A stretch of DNA of 64,000 bases, from positions 2,347,001 through 2,411,000 of the forward strand of contig NZ_CP132387.1 of NCBI RefSeq assembly GCF_030758755.1, given 5' to 3'. Under the pieces are notes generated by a model, which saw only the letters and a list, made by a program, of their open reading frames with translations, was not told where the DNA came from and searched no databases. Position numbers and translations under genes: made by a program. Shown here in pieces: positions 38,748 to 49,567 of this stretch (positions within the stretch are counted from its first letter, which is position 1; every line of letters starts with the position of its first letter). The DNA is from Bartonella apihabitans. GTDB taxonomy: Bacteria; Pseudomonadota; Alphaproteobacteria; Rhizobiales; Rhizobiaceae.

Positions 38748-40030
38748 TGGCAACTGAAATTGTCACCTTCGGCTGTCGGCTTAATGCATTTGAATCGGAG
38801 GTCATGCGCAAAGAAAGTGCTGCAGCCGGCCTTGATAAATTGGAAAACGGCGCTGTCATCTTCAATACATGTGCTGTCACGGCCGAAGCCGTTCGTCAGG
38901 CAAAACAGGCAATTCGCAAAGCAAGGCGCGAAAATCCGCTTGCACGTATCATTGTGACCGGCTGTGCTGCCCAAACTCTGGGGCAGGATTTTGCCGATAT
39001 GGATGAAGTTGATCTGGTTTTGGGGAATGAAGAAAAGCTGCATGCCCATTCCTATCGTCAGCTTCCGGATTTCGGTGTCAACAATTACGAAAAGCTCAAA
39101 GTCAACGACATTATGGACGTGAAAGAAAATGCGCCCCATATGGTTGACTCGATCGAGGGTCATTCGCGGGCTTTTGTGCAAGTGCAAAACGGTTGCGACC
39201 ATCGCTGCACATTCTGCATTATTCCCTATGGAAGGGGACCGTCACGCTCGGTTCCAATGGGTGCGGTTGTCGAACAGATAAAACGCCTTAACGGAAACGG
39301 CTATCAGGAAGTTGTCCTCACCGGTGTCGATCTTACAAGCTATGGGCCTGATTTGCCCGGAAAGGCAACGCTCGGAAAACTTGTCGGTTCAATTTTGAGA
39401 AACGTTCCCGATCTTGCGCGTTTGCGCCTCTCTTCAATAGATTCGGTAGAAGTCGATGATGAATTGATGGAATTACTGGCTTATGAACCACGGTTGATGC
39501 CGCATTTGCACCTTTCACTTCAAGCTGGCGACAATATGATTTTGAAACGCATGAAGCGGCGCCATTTACGCGATCAATCTATCCGGTTTTGCAGTGATTT
39601 ACGCGAAAAACGTCCCGAAATGGTTTATGGCGCCGATCTTATTGCCGGTTTTCCGACAGAAACCGACAAGATGTTCGAAAACACATTGGCACTTGTTGAT
39701 GATTGTAAACTGACCCATCTTCATGTCTTTCCCTATAGCCCGCGGGAAGGCACACCGGCTGCCCGTATGCCACAGGTTGATCGCCACATTGTCAAACTGA
39801 GAGCGGAAAAACTGCGGCAAAAGGGACAAAAAGCCTATAAGAAGCATCTCGAGCATTTACAAAACACCGAACACATGATTCTTGTCGAACATGATGGAAT
39901 CGGCCGCACGGAAGATTTCACACTGACTAAAATCGACGGTGCAATTGCCGGAACCATCGTTAAAGGCCATATTGTCGGCCAGGATGGCGACAAGCTTATT
40001 GCCAAGCTCACCGAACGTAACGCTGCCTGA
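38747..40030 (+). CDS. mtaB: tRNA t6A37 methylthiotransferase MtaB
   Basis: Radical-SAM methylthiotransferase, 427 residues, converting t6A to ms2t6A at position 37 of ANN-decoding tRNAs. Domains in order: N-terminal UPF0004 domain binding a second [4Fe-4S] cluster (VTFGCRLNAFES, NTCAVTAEAVRQA, VTGCAAQ), radical SAM core with CDHRCTFCIIPYGRG, and C-terminal TRAM domain. The MtaB rather than MiaB/RimO type is inferred from CRLNAFES at the N-terminus. Confidence 0.92.
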   Translation: MATEIVTFGCRLNAFESEVMRKESAAAGLDKLENGAVIFNTCAVTAEAVRQAKQAIRKARRENPLARIIVTGCAAQTLGQDFADMDEVDLVLGNEEKLHAHSYRQLPDFGVNNYEKLKVNDIMDVKENAPHMVDSIEGHSRAFVQVQNGCDHRCTFCIIPYGRGPSRSVPMGAVVEQIKRLNGNGYQEVVLTGVDLTSYGPDLPGKATLGKLVGSILRNVPDLARLRLSSIDSVEVDDELMELLAYEPRLMPHLHLSLQAGDNMILKRMKRRHLRDQSIRFCSDLREKRPEMVYGADLIAGFPTETDKMFENTLALVDDCKLTHLHVFPYSPREGTPAARMPQVDRHIVKLRAEKLRQKGQKAYKKHLEHLQNTEHMILVEHDGIGRTEDFTLTKIDGAIAGTIVKGHIVGQDGDKLIAKLTERNAA

Positions 40031-40042
40031 CCGGGGATTTTT

Positions 40043-41386
40043 ATGGCTAAAGGTTTATTTAAAAAAGTTTTTTCTTTTGGCTCGAACCCGAAAACGGATT
40101 CTGAACCCGAAGGGACAAAAGACACCGCAACGCCCGCTTTGTCACCCTTTGAAGCCTATAAGGCAGCTCAGGCAAAAGAACAAAACAAAACCGCTAACAC
40201 TGAAAAGCCTGTCGAAACGAAAGAAGAGCGGCCGAACACTCCGTCGGAAGCTAAAGAACCTGCTTTAGTCGAAAAGAAAAAGGCTGAAAATCAACCTGCA
40301 AAAAAACCGACAGTTCCGGAAGCGGAATTTGTCGGTTCACAAACTGTAGAGATAACAGAGACCGGAAGTAACCACGCGAGTGAAAAAACCGTAACAATTA
40401 CCGACAAGGTAACGAGGAACGAAAACAAGGTTGTCAAACCGGATTTGCCGCTCCATGAACCCAAAAAAATGTCGTGGTTTGAACGGTTGAAATCGGGCTT
40501 GGCCCGCTCCTCTCGCCAACTTGGCGATTCGATCAGTTCCATTTTTACCAAGCGCAAGCTTGATGAAGCGACATTGCAAGATCTGGAAGATGTACTCATT
40601 CAGGCCGATCTTGGTCTTGAAACCGCTATCCGCATTACGGATACCCTAGCATCAAGCCGCTATGGCAAAGATATATCAACCGACGAAGTACGCACGATCA
40701 TGAGTGACGAGATCAAAAAAGTACTTGAACCGGTTGCCCGCCCGCTTGAACTCGACTTGAGCCATAAGCCGCATGTCATATTGGTTGTCGGTGTGAATGG
40801 AACCGGAAAAACCACAACAATCGGAAAATTGGCAGCCAAGCTTACCGCCGGTGGATTAAAGGTGATGCTGGCGGCCGGTGATACTTTTCGTGCTGCGGCT
40901 ATCGAACAGCTCCATATCTGGGGAGACAGGGTCAATGCACCGGTTGTTTCAACCAAACTCGGTGCCGATGCGGCAAGCCTCGCCTATGACGCTTATGAAA
41001 AAGCCAAAGCTGCCGGAAGTGATGTTCTTATCATTGACACGGCAGGACGGTTGCAGAATAAAACCGAACTTATGGACGAGCTTGCCAAAATTGTGCGTGT
41101 TTTAAGCAAGCATGATCCGGATGCCCCACACACTGTTTTGCAAACACTGGATGCCACAACCGGACAGAATGCACTCAATCAGGTGGAAATATTCCGCAAC
41201 ATTGCCGGCGTGAACGGCCTTGTCATGACAAAACTTGATGGAACAGCGCGCGGTGGCATTCTTGTTGCCATTGCGGCAAAATACAAATTGCCGGTATATT
41301 TTATCGGGGTAGGAGAGGGCATTGATGACCTCGAACCCTTTGCAGCTTCGGACTTTGCCGAAGCAATAGCAGGAAAACACGAATGA
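40043..41386 (+). CDS. ftsY: Signal recognition particle receptor FtsY
   Basis: 447-residue GTPase that docks SRP-ribosome complexes at the membrane. Residues 1-140 are a charged, low-complexity acidic/basic extension (A domain); the NG domain follows with G1 [27 protein letters not shown] and [10 protein letters not shown]. 12 bp after mtaB, and its stop overlaps the yciB start. Confidence 0.96.
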   Translation: MAKGLFKKVFSFGSNPKTDSEPEGTKDTATPALSPFEAYKAAQAKEQNKTANTEKPVETKEERPNTPSEAKEPALVEKKKAENQPAKKPTVPEAEFVGSQTVEITETGSNHASEKTVTITDKVTRNENKVVKPDLPLHEPKKMSWFERLKSGLARSSRQLGDSISSIFTKRKLDEATLQDLEDVLIQADLGLETAIRITDTLASSRYGKDISTDEVRTIMSDEIKKVLEPVARPLELDLSHKPHVILVVGVNGTGKTTTIGKLAAKLTAGGLKVMLAAGDTFRAAAIEQLHIWGDRVNAPVVSTKLGADAASLAYDAYEKAKAAGSDVLIIDTAGRLQNKTELMDELAKIVRVLSKHDPDAPHTVLQTLDATTGQNALNQVEIFRNIAGVNGLVMTKLDGTARGGILVAIAAKYKLPVYFIGVGEGIDDLEPFAASDFAEAIAGKHE

Positions 41387-42057
41387 CCAATTCACTTTTT
41401 GAACCCGATCCGGAAGATACCAAAGCGGTAAAAGAGCTCCATATGTCACCGGCGCTCAAACTCATTCTGGAAATGGGGCCACTGGTTGTGTTTTTCTTTG
41501 CCAATTACAAGGGCGAATGGCTTATCAAACATGTCGGCCTGTTTCAGGGATTTGAAAAACCGATTTTTCCTGCAACGGCAATTTTCATGGTTGCCATTGT
41601 TATTGCACTCCTTGCCTCATGGGTTATTGCTCGAAAACTCCCGATCATGCCGCTTATTTCCGGTGTCTTTGTTTTGATTTTCGGGGCTTTAACGCTTTGG
41701 CTTCATAATGATACGTTCATCAAAATGAAGCCGACAATTATCAACACACTCTTCGGTCTTATCCTGTTTGGCGGTCTCGCTTTCAATAAATCGCTTCTCG
41801 GTTATGTGCTTGATTCTGCCTTTCAACTTGATGATGAGGGGTGGAAAATTCTTACCCGTCGCTGGGCATGGTTTTTTATTTTTCTTGCCGTGTTGAACGA
41901 ATTGGTATGGCGCAATTTCAGCAATGATTTCTGGACGACATTCAAGGTCTTCGGTGTCATGCCGATCACCATTATCTTTATGATTGCGCAAATGCCGATT
42001 GTGATGAAACACGCAACCTCGCCGATAGGCGTGAAACAGACAAAGCTCGACGAATAA
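41383..42057 (+). CDS. yciB: Septation protein A / inner membrane-spanning protein YciB
   Basis: 224-residue polytopic membrane protein of the IspZ/YciB family with about five spans. Family motifs: [39 protein letters not shown] and [16 protein letters not shown]. Linked to cell envelope synthesis and septation in other bacteria. Coupled to ftsY by ATGA overlap, a conserved arrangement in Rhizobiales. Confidence 0.92.
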   Translation: MTNSLFEPDPEDTKAVKELHMSPALKLILEMGPLVVFFFANYKGEWLIKHVGLFQGFEKPIFPATAIFMVAIVIALLASWVIARKLPIMPLISGVFVLIFGALTLWLHNDTFIKMKPTIINTLFGLILFGGLAFNKSLLGYVLDSAFQLDDEGWKILTRRWAWFFIFLAVLNELVWRNFSNDFWTTFKVFGVMPITIIFMIAQMPIVMKHATSPIGVKQTKLDE

Positions 42058-42092
42058 GCCGAGAATTTTAAAAAATTGATGGGATTGAAACA

Positions 42093-42852
42093 ATGGAAAT
42101 TACACAGTTCATTTGCCGCAGTGATAATTTCGGAGTGCTGCTTCATGATGAGGCAAGCGGACTGACTGCGGCTATTGATGCGCCGGACGCAAAGGCAATC
42201 CGTGAAAAGCTTGACCAAAAAGGTTATAAGCTCGATGTTCTTTTCGTAACCCATCATCATATGGATCACATTGAGGGAATTGCGACACTTAAATCCGTTT
42301 ATGGCACAAAGATCGTCGGCCGAACGTGAAGCCGACAAAATTGGTGGACTTGATGAAGCGGTGAATGAACAATCAGGCTGTAAATTCGCAAAATTCGATG
42401 TCAAAGTGCTCGAAACCCCCGGTCATACTCTCGGATCCGTCTGCTATTATTTTCCTGAAGACAAACTGGTTTTCACCGGTGATACATTATTTTCTCTGGG
42501 CTGTGGGAGACTGTTTGAAGGAACAGCCGAGATGATGTTTTCTTCACTCGAAAAACTGAAAGCTCTTCCTGACGATACAAAGCTTTATTGCGGTCATGAA
42601 TATACCAAAGAAAATGCTCGGTTTGCACGCTCGGTCGATCCTGACAATGTCGCGCTTATCAATCGGGCTGCTGCTGTCGACCGGCTTATCGCAGTCGGTG
42701 AAACCTCGCTCCCGAGCTCGATCAAAAGCGAGAAAGCGGCAAATCCCTTTTTGCGTTGTAATGACCCTGATATACGCCGCACATTAAAGATGGAAAATGG
42801 CTCGGATGTCGCTGTTTTTGCCGAATTAAGAAAACGCAAGGATCATTTCTGA
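42093..42852 (+). CDS. gloB: Hydroxyacylglutathione hydrolase (glyoxalase II, interrupted frame)
   Basis: Zinc metallo-beta-lactamase-fold thioesterase that hydrolyses S-lactoylglutathione, ~255 residues after repair. The metal motif THHHMDHIEG is in the first frame; FTGDTLFSLGCGRLFEGTAEMM and YCGHEYTKENARFA are in the second. The break is at 42319-42323: observed GTC GGCC GAA, expected KIVGPEREADKIGG, so two bases are missing from the Gly-Pro codons. The next gene starts immediately after the stop. Confidence 0.9.
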
Positions 42853-43338
42853 ATGTTTATCAAGCGATTTGTCATTGCCCTTTGTTTGATTGTTTTTCCG
42901 GTCGCCGCTTTTGGCGAAGATGCCTCGAAACAGGATAATAAGCAGAACGAATTCTATCTTTCACCAACCGGTAATCCCAAGGTTGTTGCCGAATATCCTC
43001 TCAACGAGGAATTTCTGGCGAAAATGGAAAATGTACAAAAAGAACTGTCGGATGCATCCATCAAACTTTCTGAGTCCGAAACCGGTAATGACGCGAGTGT
43101 TGATGGCCTTGTTAAAACAATTTCCAAAAATGAACGCATAATGAACATTTTGAAAAAAAATACACTTGAACCGAAAGATTACGTCCTCGGTTACTTAGCT
43201 TTGCAAGCTTCTCTTGCTGCGGCGTCGTCTCTCGATGATCAGGATGCACTTTTTGACGACAGCGCCACAGTTTCAAAAGAGAATCTTGAATTCGGAAAAC
43301 AATTTGCCGACCGCATCCGCAAACTACTTGATCAATAA
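42853..43338 (+). CDS. Hypothetical secreted protein
   Basis: 161 residues with a clear signal peptide (MFIKRFVIALCLIVFPVAAFG). The mature part is acidic and mostly helical, without cysteines or a motif I recognise. It starts directly on the base after the gloB stop, so it is probably translated from the same message. Related Rhizobiales genomes carry a short uncharacterised gene here. Function unknown. Confidence 0.65.
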   Translation: MFIKRFVIALCLIVFPVAAFGEDASKQDNKQNEFYLSPTGNPKVVAEYPLNEEFLAKMENVQKELSDASIKLSESETGNDASVDGLVKTISKNERIMNILKKNTLEPKDYVLGYLALQASLAAASSLDDQDALFDDSATVSKENLEFGKQFADRIRKLLDQ

Positions 43339-43783
43339 AGATATATTGAAAACAATAGGTTAAGTAATTTTCGATAGAATAGCAGATGCTTTACGGCACT
43401 GCCGGATAGTGACAATTGCGGCTAACGTCTCGTCACACTTTGAGGTGTAATCGGATCCGGAGAGAAAAATAGCAAAAGGCGGAGTCATTTTCCGCTATTT
43501 TCTAATGAATACACCATTTGCAACTAAAACAATGCCCATAGCAAAGCCATAACAAAATTCGGACAAAGCAAAGTCTTCCGGAAATATCTCGGAATAACTT
43601 ACCTCAAGCAGTCAATGCCTGAATTGTTTGATAAAAACGCCCGTTCGGCAAAAATATTTTATGGAAAAACATTCTGTTTTTCCCGAAGAAGCGCTTTAGC
43701 CGTGCAACGCCAAGTCTCTCATCTACCCCTTTGAGAGCCCGAAGTGAAACCGGTTTAAGTTAGTACGGCAATCCTTGGAATTC
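43339..43783. other. Intergenic region downstream of parB, no gene recognised
   Basis: Convergent gap of 445 bp. The only structure seen is an inverted repeat AAAATAGC (43466-43473) / GCTATTTT (43494-43501), T-rich on both strands, which could terminate transcription from either side. No tRNA or small gene is supported. Confidence 0.35.
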
Positions 43784-44659
43784 CTAGTTTTGTAACCGCC
43801 GGCAAATATCGTCGAGCTGTTCCAGCGAAGAATAATGAATTTTTACATCCCCGCCTTTTTTCCCGTGTTTGATGGCTACTTTCATACCGATAACATCGGC
43901 AAGAAGTTTTTCCAGTGACTTGGTGTCGGCATCTTTTTCTGTCGGTGTGCGTCTTTTTGATTTCGCATTTGATTGACCATTTGCCAAAGCTTCAGCCTGA
44001 CGAACAGACAAGCCGTCACGGATAATTTTTTCTGCAAGTGCCAAGGGGTCTTCGACTGTTATCAGGCAACGGGCATGACCGGCTGACAATTGCCCTTCAT
44101 TGATGAATTGCTGAACTTTTGCCGGAAGTTTCAATAATCTCAATGTGTTAGCAACGTGGCTGCGGCTCTTTCCGATCACCTGAGCGAGGTCAGCCTGCGT
44201 ATAATCATGCTCGTCAATGAGTTGTTGGTAACCCATCCCCTCTTCCAGTGGATTAAGATCGCTTCTTTGAACATTTTCAATAATAGCAAGTTCCAAAGCG
44301 GTACGATCATCAACATCGCGGATAATGACCGGTATTTCGGTGAGGTTGGCACGCTGTGCAGCACGCCAACGACGTTCCCCTGCAATCAACTCGAAGCGGT
44401 TCGGATGGTCGGGCGAAGGACGAACGACGACCGGCTGCACAACCCCATGTTCACGAATAGACTGGGCGAGATCATCTAGCTCGGTTTCCGTAAAATTACG
44501 TCTGGGATTTTGCGGATTACGAGAAATAAATTCAATTGGAACCTGCCGTTCCGACGAGGTATTTGGAGCTGCGAGCGGCTTATCAAGACCAAGATCAATA
44601 TCGCCAATAAGAGCAGCAAGACCACGTCCAAGCCGTTTTTTCGATTGATCGTCACTCAT
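43784..44659 (-). CDS. parB: Chromosome partitioning protein ParB
   Basis: 291-residue ParB/Spo0J protein that binds parS and spreads as a CTP-dependent clamp. N-terminal ParA-interaction segment KRLGRGLAALIGDID; the CTPase motif ELIAGERRWRAAQRAN; helix-turn-helix in DYTQADLAQVIGKSRSHVANTLRLL; C-terminal dimerisation domain. Six parS-like sites lie 1.4-7.1 kb upstream of its start in this window. Last gene of the mnmG-rsmG-parA-parB unit. Confidence 0.96.
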   Translation of the reverse strand: MSDDQSKKRLGRGLAALIGDIDLGLDKPLAAPNTSSERQVPIEFISRNPQNPRRNFTETELDDLAQSIREHGVVQPVVVRPSPDHPNRFELIAGERRWRAAQRANLTEIPVIIRDVDDRTALELAIIENVQRSDLNPLEEGMGYQQLIDEHDYTQADLAQVIGKSRSHVANTLRLLKLPAKVQQFINEGQLSAGHARCLITVEDPLALAEKIIRDGLSVRQAEALANGQSNAKSKRRTPTEKDADTKSLEKLLADVIGMKVAIKHGKKGGDVKIHYSSLEQLDDICRRLQN

Positions 44660-44704
44660 ATCTATTTCCTCGTCTATTTCCTCGTTTTTTTCTAAATTAA
44701 TATC

Positions 44705-45499
44705 TTAAGCTGCACGTAGTTGGCGTTCGCGTTGAATGACTTCCGAAGCAAGTTGCAAATAGGCTTGACTTCCGGCACATTTCAAATCGTAAAGAAGAGC
44801 AGGTTTACCGAATGACGGCGCTTCCGATACACGAACATTGCGCGGTATGACGGTTTGGTAAACTTTGTCACCCATAAATGATCGCACATCCTCTACAACC
44901 TGATTGGAAAGATTATTACGGCCATCATACATGGTAAGCACAATACCTTGTATTTCCAGTGAAGGATTGAGGGAGCCACGAACCTGTTTTACCGTTTCCA
45001 ACAGTTGACTTAATCCTTCAAGAGCCAGAAACTCGCATTGCAAAGGTACCAGAACAGAATTGGCCGCACCCATTGCATTAAGTGTTAAAAGATTGAGGGA
45101 AGGTGGGCAATCAATCAATATATATGAAAATTTTTCAGTCACTCTCGGATTTTTTTGCAAGGCATTTTGTAGCCTCTGAATACGGTCATTTGCCGGTGCA
45201 ATTTCCATTTCTATTCCGAGAAGATCAAGGGTCGAGGGGACGACATAAAGATTTGGAACTTCCGTTTCCAATGCAGCATCATTAACCGATGTGCCCGAAA
45301 CGATAACATCATAGGAAGAAAGGAGACGTTGATCACGATCGATCCCGAGACCTGTACTGGCATTTCCCTGAGGATCGATATCCATCACCAGAACAGTTTC
45401 TCCAATTGCCGCAAGCGCTGTAGCGAGGTTAATGGCTGTCGTTGTTTTACCAACTCCACCTTTCTGATTTGCAATGGCGATAATGCGTGTTTCGCTCAT
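44705..45499 (-). CDS. parA: Chromosome partitioning ATPase ParA
   Basis: 264-residue deviant-Walker ATPase (MinD/ParA). Walker A is IANQKGGVGKTTTAINLA, Walker A' VLVMDIDPQGNAS, and IDCPPSLNLLTLNAM follows. The ATG at 45499 begins MSETRIIAIANQKGG, the family N-terminus; a GTG three codons upstream is possible. It lies between rsmG and parB, the standard alphaproteobacterial order near the origin. Confidence 0.96.
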   Translation of the reverse strand: MSETRIIAIANQKGGVGKTTTAINLATALAAIGETVLVMDIDPQGNASTGLGIDRDQRLLSSYDVIVSGTSVNDAALETEVPNLYVVPSTLDLLGIEMEIAPANDRIQRLQNALQKNPRVTEKFSYILIDCPPSLNLLTLNAMGAANSVLVPLQCEFLALEGLSQLLETVKQVRGSLNPSLEIQGIVLTMYDGRNNLSNQVVEDVRSFMGDKVYQTVIPRNVRVSEAPSFGKPALLYDLKCAGSQAYLQLASEVIQRERQLRAA

Positions 45500-45504
45500 T
45501 TTTC

Positions 45505-46152
45505 TCACCCCTTACGTGGATTGATCTTGCTAATTTCAAGAATAACGGATTGACGATCAATTTTACTTTGATGAATTACCGAATTGAATGTCCAGTTTTG
45601 TTCGGCTTCGGCCATTTCTTTTTTATAATCACGCCCTTTTTGGAATAGGGCGGTTGCACCTTGTTCAAACCATGGAAGCGTTAATTCAAAGAGCTTCCCG
45701 AGCGATGCCAAAGCGCGTGACGTGATAATTTCCGGTTTTTTAATATGAATGTAACTGGTTTCAATACGACATGTATGAACTGTGGCAGGCAAATTGAATT
45801 CTGCGCTGACACTTCTTAAAAATGCAGCCTTTTTGCTGTTACTTTCGACGAGATCAATGTGGAAACCGCTTTGTTCTTTCAAGAGAATCGCCGTTACAAT
45901 TCCGGGAAAACCGCCACCCGAACCAATATCACACCAGTTTTTTGCATGTGGTTGAAGCGTTGCTATTTGTGCACTATCCAATATATGTCTGGTCCAAAGC
46001 TCGGGCAAAGTTGCATTCGCAATCAAGTTGATATGCGATTGCCACTTTTTGACAGCTTCCTCGAAAGCCATCAAACTGGCCGCTGTTTCACGTGAAACAG
46101 AAGGTACAATTTCCTTCAACGTCAGATATTTTTCTTCAACCCATTCCGTCAT
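45505..46152 (-). CDS. rsmG: 16S rRNA (guanine527-N7)-methyltransferase RsmG
   Basis: 215-residue SAM-dependent methyltransferase (GidB). Motifs: WQSHINLIANATLPELWTRHILDS and the SAM site WCDIGSGGGFPGIV. A perfect parS site lies inside the first 25 codons and encodes Val-Ser-Arg-Glu-Thr, so the palindrome is tolerated in the coding sequence. Start overlaps the mnmG stop. Confidence 0.95.
   Translation of the reverse strand: MTEWVEEKYLTLKEIVPSVSRETAASLMAFEEAVKKWQSHINLIANATLPELWTRHILDSAQIATLQPHAKNWCDIGSGGGFPGIVTAILLKEQSGFHIDLVESNSKKAAFLRSVSAEFNLPATVHTCRIETSYIHIKKPEIITSRALASLGKLFELTLPWFEQGATALFQKGRDYKKEMAEAEQNWTFNSVIHQSKIDRQSVILEISKINPRKG
46084..46099. other. parS site, perfect 16-bp palindrome
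   Basis: TGTTTCACGTGAAACA, identical to the classical parS consensus, located inside the 5' part of rsmG. Expected to bind ParB encoded 1.5 kb away. Confidence 0.92.
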
Positions 46153-48080
46153 CAGGCGCTTCTCCTGTTTTCGCGGTTCAAGCGCTGGATATGGGTAATG
46201 ATAAGAGACAAAGCTGCCGGAGTCATTCCGTCAATTTTTTGAGCTTCTGCGATGGATTGCGGTGCACGCTGACGGATTTTTCCTTTAAGTTCGTTAGACA
46301 GGCCGGAAATCACATCAATGTCCAGTTCCGCCGGAATACGCAACCGTTCATCCCGTCGAAGATTGGCAATATCCTGAGCTTGTCGATCGAGATAAACTGC
46401 GTATTGAGCTTCGATTTCCAATGTTTCCGCCGTTTTTTTATCAATCTCGCCAAGAATGGGCCAAATATTGCTTAAGCGGGAAAGTGACATTTCCGGATAA
46501 GCCAGCAAATCATAAGCACTGCGGCGAATTCCATCATGTTTTATCTGCAACCCTTTTTCCGTAGCCTCGTTCGGCGTGATTGCTACCGATTGACAAAGAT
46601 CACGCGCTTTAGTCAACAAGTCTTGTTTATGCTCAAAATTCCGATGACGTAGCGAGCCGACGATACCCCATTCCAATCCCAATGGTGTCAACCTTTCATC
46701 GGCATTATCCGCCCTTAAAGACAAGCGGAATTCGGCACGTGAAGTAAACATGCGATAAGGTTCACTGACACCGCGCGTAATCAAATCATCCACCATAACA
46801 CCAATATAGGCGGTCGAACGGCTGATGGTGATTTGATCTTTGCCGGAAGCTTTGTTGGCAGCGTTAAGTCCGGCAAGCAAACCTTGTGCCCCCGCCTCTT
46901 CATAACCGGTTGTTCCGTTTATCTGACCGGCAAGAAACAGACCTGAAACCGCTTTCAATTCCAATGTTGCATAGAGCTGGCGTGGGTCGACAAAGTCATA
47001 TTCGATTGCATAACCGGGTTGTAAAACTTTTGCATGTTCCAACCCTTCAATGGTTTTGATAAAGTCAAGCTGAACCTCTTCCGGTAGCGACGTCGATATG
47101 CCGTTTGGATAGACGGTATTGTCATCCAGTCCTTCAGGTTCCAGAAATATCTGATGGCCGTCACGCTCGCCGAATTTCACTATTTTATCTTCAATCGAAG
47201 GGCAATATCTTGGGCCAATGCCTTTAATAGCGCCGGAATACATTGCCGAACGGTGAATATTATCTTTTATGATCTGATGCGTTTTGTGATTCGTTCGTGT
47301 AACCGCACAGTCGATTTGCGGTTGGCGAATTGTTTCGGTTAAAAATGAAAATGGTACAGGATCTTCATCTGCAGTCTGCTTTGGAAGATTGTCCCAATCT
47401 ATTGTCTTTTTACTTAGCCTTGAAGGGGTACCGGTTTTCAACCGTCCCAACCGGATACCATATTGTCCAAGCCTTTCTCCTAGGAGATTGCTCGGTTCTT
47501 CGCCCATTCTCCCCGCAGGCCATGTTTTTTCACCAATATGAATAAGCCCGCGCAGAAACGTGCCCGTCGTCAAAACCACAGCACCAGCTTCAATCTGTCC
47601 ATGAGCCTTACATATAACACCCGAGACAGTGTTATTTTTCACAACAATATCAATGACTTCGTCTTCTATCACTGTGAGATTGGGTTGTTCCGAAATCAAT
47701 CTCTGCATAGCTTTTTTATAGAGCTTGCGGTCTGCCTGCGTACGCGGTCCCCTAACGGCTGGTTAGTTTCTCCGGTTAAGCAAACGAAACTGGATTCCGG
47801 CTTCATCTGCAGCACGGCCCATCAGCCCGTCGAGTGCATCAATTTCTCTCACAAGATGTCCTTTTCCGAGGCCACCAATTGCAGGATTACAAGACATTGT
47901 TCCAATTGAAGCAAAATGGTGGGTAACGAGTGCCGTTTTTGCACCCGTACGAGCCGCTGCGGAAGCTGCTTCGCATCCGGCATGTCCGCCCCCAACAACA
48001 ATCACATCAAATTTATCAGTCAATTTATTATCAACACCGTTATCATCATCACGTTTCACGTGAAACAATAGAAGAAACAC
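46152..48080 (-). CDS. mnmG: tRNA uridine-5-carboxymethylaminomethyl modification enzyme MnmG (in-frame stop)
   Basis: FAD-binding partner of MnmE in wobble-uridine modification. The N-terminal FAD motif [21 protein letters not shown] and the C-terminal helical domain are well conserved and stay in one frame, but a TAA stop interrupts at 47763-47765. Family sequence is [22 protein letters not shown]; here it reads LLNRRN-stop-PAVRGPR, so the Lys-Gly codons became AAC TAA. It is the only break that leaves frame intact. The GTG at 48080 is the likely start but a later one is possible. An essential-pathway gene, so artefact is likely. Confidence 0.9.
48052..48067. other. parS site, 15/16 match
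   Basis: CGTTTCACGTGAAACA, differing from consensus only at the first base. It lies within the first codons of mnmG. Confidence 0.88.
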
Positions 48081-48129
48081 CTTTTTCCGGAGAACTTCTA
48101 ACCAATTAATAGTTCTCTAACATATGAGA

Positions 48130-48145
48130 TGTTTCACGTGAATCA
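48130..48145. other. parS site variant
   Basis: TGTTTCACGTGAATCA, one mismatch to the parS consensus, in the gap between mnmG and mnmE. First of three identical copies within 91 bp. Confidence 0.88.
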
Positions 48146-48179
48146 TTATTTTTGAAGATTGAACATCTAATTTCCAAAA

Positions 48180-48195
48180 TGTTTCACGTGAATCA
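48180..48195. other. parS site variant
   Basis: Second copy of TGTTTCACGTGAATCA in the mnmG-mnmE gap, same orientation as its neighbours. Confidence 0.88.
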
Positions 48196-48204
48196 TCGAT
48201 TTAC

Positions 48205-48220
48205 TGTTTCACGTGAATCA
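48205..48220. other. parS site variant
   Basis: Third copy of TGTTTCACGTGAATCA, 25 bp centre-to-centre from the second copy. All three share the same off-consensus T at position 14, suggesting local duplication. Confidence 0.88.
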
Positions 48221-48259
48221 ATTTCGCGTAAAAAATAGGATCCTATTTTTTTGAGCCAC

Positions 48260-49567
48260 TCATTTACCAATGCAAAATTGCGAAAAAATCACGTCCAATA
48301 TATCTTCCACATCGATATCGCCGGTAATACGGCCAAGTGAATCTGCAGCAAGTCGTAAATGTTCCGCTCTTAGCGATAAATCACGGTCAACATATCGAAT
48401 CGCTTGATCAATTTCGGAGATCGCCGTTTTCAAAAGTGTTAATTGTCTTTTGCGGGCAGTGACCACTTCTCCGACATCATAAGAAAAACAAGAACAGAAC
48501 GACGCAATTGCTTTTACAAATGAATCAAATCCTTCGCCGGTTTTGGTCGAAAACTGGATTGGCCATTTTTCTAATGACCCCTTTACCAAATCAACTTTAT
48601 TTCCGACATGCCAAATTTCCGCGCTTGTTTCCGGAAGCTCGATCGCAACTGGGTTTGATAAGTCATCAACCAGCAAAACAAGATCGGCGTCTTTCAGACG
48701 ATTATAGGCAATCTCGATACCAAGTTTTTCAACCTTGTTGTCGGTCTCTCTCAATCCGGCTGTGTCGGTCAATAGAATTTGATAACCGTCAATTACAATA
48801 CGCGTTTCCAAAGCGTCGCGTGTTGTTCCTGCCTCGTCGGTAACAATAGCAACATCAAAACCTGATAACCTGTTGATAATACTTGATTTTCCAGCGTTCG
48901 GTGCACCAGCAATGACAATTTTTATACCGTCGCGCATGGAGGCTACACGTTCGCTTTTTTCGACAAATTCGGAAATTGACCGGCTTAAATCTCGTAAATT
49001 ATCCCAAACAATGTCGCTCACTGAACCCGGAACATCTTCTTCATCGGAGAAATCAAGCTCCGCCTCGATCATTGCGCGGGACTTGATAAGATCGTTTCGC
49101 CATTCTCTATAAAGCGCTGCAAGTTTGCCCGTCGCTCCCATTATGGCCAGTCTTCTTTGGCTTTCTGTTTCCGCTTCGATTAAATCGGCCAGTCCTTCTG
49201 CTTCTGTCAAATCGAGCTTGCCGTTAAAAAATGCCCGCCTTGAAAATTCACCCGGTTCTGCCAACCGACATGAATCGAACTTTGCAAGTTCATTCAAAAA
49301 CCGGTCCACAACGGCTTTGCCGCCATGAAGATGAAATTCCACGCTATCGTCACCGGTAAAACTATGTGGTGAGGGAAAAAATACTGTTAATGCATTGTCC
49401 AGAAATTCGCCTTCACGAGACGTAAGTTTGCCATATGTCATTAAACGCGGTGCCGGAACTTTACCGAGCAATGTTTTGACGATCGTTTTAGTCATATCTC
49501 CCGAAACACGGATGACCGCGACCCCGGAGGGAAGTTTTCCGCTTGATAAAGCAAAAATCGTATCCAT
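48260..49567 (-). CDS. mnmE: tRNA modification GTPase MnmE
   Basis: 435-residue GTPase that works with MnmG. N-terminal formyl-THF-binding domain (MDTIFALSSGKLPSGVAVIRVSG, split here for length: residues 1-23), G domain with IAGAPNAGKSSIINRL and DTAGLRETDNKVE, and the C-terminal FCIGK motif with the catalytic cysteine. Located upstream of the parS cluster and mnmG. Confidence 0.95.
   Translation of the reverse strand: MDTIFALSSGKLPSGVAVIRVSGDMTKTIVKTLLGKVPAPRLMTYGKLTSREGEFLDNALTVFFPSPHSFTGDDSVEFHLHGGKAVVDRFLNELAKFDSCRLAEPGEFSRRAFFNGKLDLTEAEGLADLIEAETESQRRLAIMGATGKLAALYREWRNDLIKSRAMIEAELDFSDEEDVPGSVSDIVWDNLRDLSRSISEFVEKSERVASMRDGIKIVIAGAPNAGKSSIINRLSGFDVAIVTDEAGTTRDALETRIVIDGYQILLTDTAGLRETDNKVEKLGIEIAYNRLKDADLVLLVDDLSNPVAIELPETSAEIWHVGNKVDLVKGSLEKWPIQFSTKTGEGFDSFVKAIASFCSCFSYDVGEVVTARKRQLTLLKTAISEIDQAIRYVDRDLSLRAEHLRLAADSLGRITGDIDVEDILDVIFSQFCIGK

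Noticed and set aside
42300..42340. Programmed frameshifting as the cause of the split genes
   Set aside because: No slippery heptamer with downstream structure recurs; the affected genes are unrelated and both plus-one and minus-one shifts are needed.
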